From Thiotrichales bacterium (lineage in GTDB: Bacteria; Pseudomonadota; Gammaproteobacteria; Thiomicrospirales; Thiomicrospiraceae): 5,608 nt of DNA. Both the position numbers and the translations under genes were made by a program. The notes under the pieces were generated by a model. It saw only the letters and a program-made list of their open reading frames with translations. It ran no database searches and was not told the DNA's origin. Location: assembly GCA_014763835.1 (NCBI GenBank), contig JACXUQ010000100.1, positions 1-5,608 of the forward strand. Direction: 5' to 3'. Position 1 is the stretch's first letter. Every line of letters starts with the position of its first letter. This document shows positions 5,285 to 5,608 of this stretch, piece after piece.

Positions 5285-5608
5285 TCAATGTTCTTGTTTG
5301 AAAATTGGGTGATCCGGCTCCATCGCGGCGGTCAGGCGCAATCTCAATACGGTGATTTCGGTCGGGTCGGCCAGGCTTAAGGCCTTGTCCAACAGAATCT
5401 GTTCCAGAATCGGAAAGTCCATGCTGGCAAATTCTTCAACGCCTTTTTCTACTTCGTTCAGGTATTCAGCCGTCTGCATCAGGTCGGCATGCAGGTCTTT
5501 CTGCACCTGTTCAAATTCTTTGGCGGTCAGTTCCGCTAAATCGTGGTCGGCTTGCTCCGCTTTTTCAATCGCCTTGCCCAGTAACGCCCATGTGGCGTTC
5601 TCGGCTTT
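5285..5608 (-). CDS. Charged helical protein, possibly YbeL/DUF1451-like (5' partial)
   Basis: The - strand frame is open from the window edge (5608) to a TGA at 5285-5287, giving 107 residues with no ATG in frame. A GTG at 5506 is the only plausible internal start (73 aa), but the coding pattern continues upstream of it as ENATAWLLGKAIEKAEQA and LAELTAKEFEQVQKDL, so the real start probably lies outside the window. The protein is acidic, rich in Glu, Ala and Leu, has no membrane segment, and looks entirely helical, perhaps coiled-coil. The LTAKEFEQVQKDLHADL and EFASMDFPILEQILLDKAL segments recall the N-terminal region of YbeL/DUF1451 zinc-ribbon proteins, which in some Gammaproteobacteria lie near lnt and leuS. 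No CxxC pair is present and the chain ends soon after that region, so a zinc ribbon is absent. Existence as a gene is likely, helped by the terminator placed for it; the family link is from memory and tentative. Confidence 0.6.
   Translation of the reverse strand, partial: KAENATWALLGKAIEKAEQADHDLAELTAKEFEQVQKDLHADLMQTAEYLNEVEKGVEEFASMDFPILEQILLDKALSLADPTEITVLRLRLTAAMEPDHPIFKQEH

Noticed and set aside
4200..5288. 362-codon open frame on the - strand opposite lnt
   Set aside because: It covers the catalytic half of a clearly functional lnt, has the same antisense-type composition, spans the terminator hairpin and overlaps the stop of the convergent gene. No family features are visible.
5285..5506. 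Complete 73-aa gene starting at GTG 5506
   Set aside because: The frame continues upstream without a stop to 5608 with the same helical, charged coding pattern, so the GTG is more likely an internal Val codon of a longer gene cut by the window edge.

Overview
The window is a conserved bacterial housekeeping locus with the gene order miaB (5' end cut off) - ybeZ/phoH-like - ybeY - corC/ybeX - lnt, all on the + strand. A convergent, partly visible small gene on the - strand follows. The protein sequences and gene order are typical of Gammaproteobacteria: E. coli has the same miaB-ybeZ-ybeY-ybeX-lnt series. Base composition looks moderate, and codon use does not change visibly from gene to gene. 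Nothing points to horizontal transfer, mobile elements, phage or CRISPR. I cannot name the genus; a marine or sulfur-oxidising gammaproteobacterium would be only a guess.

Layout. Positions 1-1128 hold the last roughly four fifths of miaB (tRNA ms2i6A37 methylthiotransferase). Positions 1129-1266 are intergenic and hold an AT-rich hairpin with a perfect 13-bp stem and a T-tract (probable terminator), an isolated TATAAT, and a 9-bp direct repeat whose starts are 31 bp apart, just ahead of ybeZ. Positions 1267-5225 hold ybeZ, ybeY, corC and lnt, spaced closely enough to form one operon. The gaps are 47, 39 and 3 nt with the preferred starts, or a 1-nt ybeZ/ybeY overlap with the upstream ybeY start. 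The first and last genes of the operon both start with TTG. A GC-rich hairpin at 5245-5281 closes the operon and probably also terminates the opposing gene. Positions 5285-5608 hold the C-terminal 107 residues of a charged, helical protein on the - strand; it may belong to the YbeL/DUF1451 group, without the zinc ribbon.

How the genes work together. MiaB modifies tRNA. YbeZ (PhoH-type ATPase) and YbeY (single-strand endoribonuclease) are known partners in 16S rRNA maturation and ribosome quality control. CorC/YbeX is a CBS-domain protein tied to Mg/Co homeostasis and, in E. coli, to ribosome metabolism. Lnt performs the last acylation step of lipoprotein maturation in the inner membrane. The operon therefore joins RNA/ribosome upkeep to envelope biogenesis, a known but poorly explained linkage. 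I found no new biological system here. The points worth a second look are in the leaders, the start sites, two Lnt motif variants and the partial terminal gene.
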